This document shows, one piece after another, positions 60,858 through 64,000 of a stretch of 64,000 nt of DNA. Below the pieces are notes generated by a model that worked only from the letters and a program-made list of their open reading frames with translations, made no database searches and was not told where the DNA came from. The stretch spans positions 1-64,000 of the forward strand of contig JAMCTA010000148.1 in NCBI GenBank assembly GCA_023381895.1, read 5' to 3'. Each line of letters opens with the position of its first letter. Position 1 is the stretch's first letter. The position numbers and the translations under genes were made by a program. The DNA comes from Chloroflexota bacterium. GTDB taxonomy: Bacteria > Chloroflexota > UBA4733.

Positions 60858-62369
60858 GTGGTCTGGCAATCTCGCATAGTGACGCTGCTACTGCGAGCAC
60901 GCGTGCCTTCCATCATCATCGCCACCGCGATGGTCCTGGTCGCTTGCGCTCAGTCCCCTGCTCAGCAAACCGCACAGTCTTCACTTGGAGAGCAGGTTCA
61001 TCAACTCAGCACACATCTTGACGTTGCCAAGGACGACGTGGCGCAAAACCGGATAGCCGCAGCAGAGAACGAGCTTGATGCATTCGCAAAGGGCTGGCAG
61101 CAGGTAGAGCCACGCGCACGCGTGCTGGACCCTGGTGCGAGCCACGCCATCGATCAACAGCTCCGCCTGACCCAGGATACCGTGAGCGCCGGAGGTACCG
61201 GCGAAGCCTCTAAGATCCAGGCTCTCAATGACTTGGACCAGTCGGTGGATGCTCTTGCGAGCCATTCCTCTACTGCGTCAAGCCTAGGAACCGTCTCGCT
61301 GACCGCAGTAGCACAGTATTTGAGCCGGGCTCAGCAAGCCCTGCAGGGGAGTGATGCAAAGGAGGCGCTAGCACAGCTGGCACAGTTCGAAGCACAGTGG
61401 CCCCTCATCGAGGGTCAAGCTGCGCAGGCGAGCCAGAGTTCCTACAGACTCATCGAGCAAGACCTCCCTGAAGCAAGAGCTGATCTCAGCCAGAATCCAC
61501 CACAAATCGCTCTGGCGGCCACGAAGATCGATGCCATGGTCGCCGCTCTCCAGCAGGTTCAGAATGCCAGCGTTCACTACGGCCCCTTAGATGCCGCCTT
61601 CATCGTGGTAAGGGAGGGACTCGAGGCCATTCTGGTGCTCTCTACCCTGCTTGCCTTCTTGAGAAAGGCAAATATCGAGGATAAGGCCCGCTGGGTATGG
61701 GGCGGAGGCCTGTTGGGGCTGCTCGCCAGTCTTGTCGTCGCTTTGCTTCTGCGTGCGGTCTTCGCCGCCGCCTCGCTTACCATCAATCCAGAGCTCCTCG
61801 AAGGCGCGACCGGAGTGCTTGCAGCCGTGATGCTGCTGTACATGAGTTGGTGGATGCATGACAAAGCACGCATCAAAGGATGGCAGAACTTCCTCCGAAG
61901 CCGGAGCCAGCACGTGCTTCAGAGTGGTCGTATGGCGGCCTTCGGTATACTCGCCTTTCTCGCCGTGTTTCGTGAAGGAGGAGAGACGCTGCTGTTCTAC
62001 GTCGGTATCGCCCCCGCCATCTCGCAGCGGGATCTCTTGCTTGGCATTGGGCTAGGTATGACAGCCCTGACTGTTCTTGCAATAGCAATCATCGGCTTTG
62101 GCATACGTTTACCAATCAGAGCATTCTTTACTGTGGCGAGTGCTCTCGTCTATTATCTTGCCCTCAAGTTCCTGGGGCTTGGTCTGCATTCTCTCCAGCT
62201 CGCAGGTCTACTGCCAGCTTCCCCGGCGTGGCGATTGCCAACCATCGACTGGATTGGCTTTTTCCCGAGTTTGGAAACAGCATTGCCTCAGCTATTGGTC
62301 GTGCTCTTAGCCGTGCTCGTCTTGATTTGGTCCTCGAGACGAGTAACCATTAATCGCACCACGAGCTAG
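60858..62369 (+). CDS. FTR1 family iron permease with lipoprotein-like N-terminus
   Basis: 503 residues from a GTG with AGGAG 6 bases upstream. The N-terminal 35 residues form a signal with a lipobox-like VLVAC, then a helical extracytoplasmic domain (about 36-240). The rest is a seven-helix permease: FIVVREGLEAILVLSTLLAF contains the REGLE iron motif and FLAVFREGGETLLFYVG the second REGGE motif. FTR1 permeases take up ferric or ferrous iron. No EfeO- or EfeB-type partner is nearby, so the fused helical domain may do the periplasmic task. The lipobox may be a signal peptide only. Confidence 0.85.
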   Translation: MVWQSRIVTLLLRARVPSIIIATAMVLVACAQSPAQQTAQSSLGEQVHQLSTHLDVAKDDVAQNRIAAAENELDAFAKGWQQVEPRARVLDPGASHAIDQQLRLTQDTVSAGGTGEASKIQALNDLDQSVDALASHSSTASSLGTVSLTAVAQYLSRAQQALQGSDAKEALAQLAQFEAQWPLIEGQAAQASQSSYRLIEQDLPEARADLSQNPPQIALAATKIDAMVAALQQVQNASVHYGPLDAAFIVVREGLEAILVLSTLLAFLRKANIEDKARWVWGGGLLGLLASLVVALLLRAVFAAASLTINPELLEGATGVLAAVMLLYMSWWMHDKARIKGWQNFLRSRSQHVLQSGRMAAFGILAFLAVFREGGETLLFYVGIAPAISQRDLLLGIGLGMTALTVLAIAIIGFGIRLPIRAFFTVASALVYYLALKFLGLGLHSLQLAGLLPASPAWRLPTIDWIGFFPSLETALPQLLVVLLAVLVLIWSSRRVTINRTTS

Positions 62370-62632
62370 GTTCTCCAACACATCGGACACGTGTGCAGTT
62401 CGCCTTACGGCACGATGTCCAGTAGTAATAGATGTCAACCTGTAGTCCCCATCGAGCTCATTTGGCTTGGCCCAAGATACAGGATCGGCGGGCAGTAGTT
62501 CCGTCATCATCCTCAGTGATCTCTCTGGTAAGCAGCGTGCCATCTCCCCGGGTACGGGACTCACGTCTTCTTGGACAGGCCCAAAAGCCCCTGTCATACT
62601 CCCCACGAACGAGTAGAGGGAACGACTAATAC

Positions 62633-63667
62633 ATGGTGAACGTCGGAATTGTTGGGTATGGCTTTGCAGGACGCCGCTTTCACGCCTACCTCATTGGTCT
62701 TGTACCTGAGCTTCATATCCAAGCCGTCGTGACGCGCGATCCAGTTCGCCGGCAACAAGCTCAAACCGATCTCGCCTGCACTGTCTATGACTCCGCTACG
62801 GCTTTGCTCCGCGATCCTGCAATCGATCTTGTAGTCCTAGCTACGCCACACAACACCCATGCCCAGCTGGCAATTCAGGCTATGAATGCCGGCAAGCACG
62901 TGGTAACTGATAAGGTGATGTGCCTCACCGTGGAGGAAGCCGATGCCATGATCGCCGCTCGTGACCGCAATGGCGTCCTTCTCAGCGTATTTCACAATCG
63001 ACGCTGGGATTGGGACTACCTCACCATCAAAGAGGTGCTTCACCAAGGTCTTCTAGGGCGCGTGGCCAGCATCGAGCAAGCGGTCGTAAATCATCGCCCA
63101 CCGCGCGGCTGGCGTGCGCATACCGCTGAAAGCGGGGGAGTATTGTTTGATTGGGGCGCACACCTTGTGGATCAGCTGCTGCAGCTGGTGCCTGCTTCGG
63201 TACAGTCGATCTGGTGCGGAATCGCCACCGGAGCCTGGGGTGTCGACGTCGGAAACTATGCCAAGCTCATACTACGCTTCTCCGATGGCACCCTGGCCGA
63301 GGTCAACACTGGCAACATCGTTCGCCAGGCCAAACCTCGCTGGTTCATCATCGGTGACCACGGAACTCTCCTTAAAGAGGGCCTCGATCCCCAGGAACGG
63401 GCAATGCTCAGTGGAGACATCGATCGAGCCCAAGAGGACCCAGCACAACGGGCCCGAATCACAACGGAGATCGATGGCTTGACGAGCCATCAGGTAGTCG
63501 AGAGCAGCCAGGGATCGTGGCGTCGCTACTACGAAAACATCGCGAACGTTCTGCTCAGGGGTGAGGAGCTTGCTGTTACTGCAGAGAGCGTACGACGGGG
63601 CGTCGCCGTCCTTGACGTCGCGATGCAATCAGTGCGGTCCGGCAGCAGTAGAGAAGTATCCATCTGA
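62633..63667 (+). CDS. Gfo/Idh/MocA family oxidoreductase
   Basis: 344 residues. The Rossmann motif is GIVGYGFAGRRFH. The usual EKP is TDKVMC here, keeping the catalytic lysine (residue 90 region). GVLFDWGAHLVDQLL gives the conserved His. Distinct from the other Gfo/Idh protein in the window at 26179. It is followed by a DUF1080-type gene on the same strand, which suggests sugar (possibly 3-keto-glycoside) metabolism. Confidence 0.88.
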   Translation: MVNVGIVGYGFAGRRFHAYLIGLVPELHIQAVVTRDPVRRQQAQTDLACTVYDSATALLRDPAIDLVVLATPHNTHAQLAIQAMNAGKHVVTDKVMCLTVEEADAMIAARDRNGVLLSVFHNRRWDWDYLTIKEVLHQGLLGRVASIEQAVVNHRPPRGWRAHTAESGGVLFDWGAHLVDQLLQLVPASVQSIWCGIATGAWGVDVGNYAKLILRFSDGTLAEVNTGNIVRQAKPRWFIIGDHGTLLKEGLDPQERAMLSGDIDRAQEDPAQRARITTEIDGLTSHQVVESSQGSWRRYYENIANVLLRGEELAVTAESVRRGVAVLDVAMQSVRSGSSREVSI

Positions 63668-63812
63668 CTGATCTGCTTGGCGAGCTCTTCACGAGCCGTG
63701 CTCGTCGAGTGGCCACGGAAGAACCGCTCAGTCTGTGCTCGGCTTGGAATCTTTGTCATACTAGTGCTGCGGAAAGGTTTTCCAGGCAAAGCAACACAGA
63801 GAGGATGGTGCT

Positions 63813-64000
63813 GTGGCAGAACAACCGCGCGGATTACTTGGGTACGACGACACACCGTACATCTCGGGCTCGAAGTATCGGGTGCACGACAGCACGAGGC
63901 CACAGCCAGTCGTGGTGACGCCTGGCACGGAGAGTAGTCAATCCCAGCCAGGACGGGTACCCAGCGATGCGATCGTGCTCTTCTCTGGCACGAGCCTCGA
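63813..64000 (+). CDS. DUF1080 / 3-keto-disaccharide hydrolase-like protein, 5' part
   Basis: 62 codons before the window ends, from a GTG with GAGGATGG upstream. The start LLGYDDTPYISGSKYRVHD and the later PSDAIVLFSGTSL match the opening of DUF1080-domain proteins, where the family usually reads LFDGxxLxxW. Members include 3-keto-disaccharide hydrolases. The gene continues beyond the window, so domain completeness is unknown. It follows a Gfo/Idh oxidoreductase, a common pairing for keto-sugar pathways. Confidence 0.6.
   Translation, partial: MAEQPRGLLGYDDTPYISGSKYRVHDSTRPQPVVVTPGTESSQSQPGRVPSDAIVLFSGTSL

Noticed and set aside
62307..62606. Minus-strand 99-codon frame between the permease and oxidoreductase genes
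   Set aside because: No ribosome binding site or recognisable domain and it overlaps the permease 3' end. A T-box leader was considered for the same region but the specifier and GGGTGG-type core were not found.

Overview
The window looks like chromosomal DNA of a thermophile-like aerobic bacterium. GC is in the mid-50s percent by eye, GTG and TTG starts are common, and overlapping ATGA, GTGA and TAATG gene junctions are frequent. A 14-gene complex I operon, a ba3-type oxidase with the tiny IIa subunit, PdxST, CpsB/CpsD/Wzz-like genes and a SpoIIIAA-like R3H ATPase together suggest Chloroflexota (Thermomicrobia-like) or a close relative. That placement is inference; there is no rRNA gene in the window.

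Layout. 1-3.75 kb (+): acetamidase end, iron alcohol dehydrogenase, M24 peptidase and a glycosylasparaginase-type hydrolase. 3.87-9.0 kb (-): thymidylate kinase, R3H ATPase, GNAT-like protein, pdxT, pdxS. 9.2-12.7 kb (+): CBS pyrophosphatase, dienelactone hydrolase and a radical SAM protein behind a SOS-box-like palindrome. 12.9-15.4 kb: a secreted 3D-domain protein, an AT-rich patch with gene debris, and a 6-phosphogluconolactonase. 15.6-21.7 kb (+): a membrane/coiled-coil protein, then a MarR-led two-subunit ABC exporter operon with a HlyD-type protein. 21.7-26.0 kb (-): a zinc ribbon protein, folC, and CpsB / CpsD-like / Wzz-like genes. 26.2-27.2 kb (+): a Gfo/Idh oxidoreductase.

27.27-35.30 kb (+) is the most unusual region: nine tightly coupled genes forming a type III (III-D-like) CRISPR effector. 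It has a Cas10-like large subunit without an HD domain and with a broken GGDD motif, a Csx10-like Cas5, four Cas7-like RAMP proteins, two small helical proteins and a Csx19-like protein. There is no CRISPR array, cas1/cas2, cas6 or CARF nuclease in the window. By eye, two of the Cas7-like proteins keep an aspartate at the position of the target-RNA-cleaving residue. The locus therefore looks like an RNA-guided RNA-binding or RNA-cleaving complex that has lost cyclic oligoadenylate signalling and DNase activity.

35.3-50.2 kb (-): the complete nuoA-N operon with a good promoter. 50.3 kb (+): a selenocysteine tRNA. 50.8-51.7 kb: a VapBC-type pair and a PAS-domain remnant. 51.7-54.1 kb (-): ba3 oxidase subunits I, II and IIa. 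Together with complex I these supply a respiratory chain. 54.6-63.7 kb (+): DoxX-like protein, acetate kinase, an ADP-forming acetyl-CoA synthetase/GNAT fusion, a tandem universal stress protein, an FTR1 iron permease with a lipoprotein-like N-terminus, and a second Gfo/Idh oxidoreductase. The window ends inside a DUF1080-type gene.
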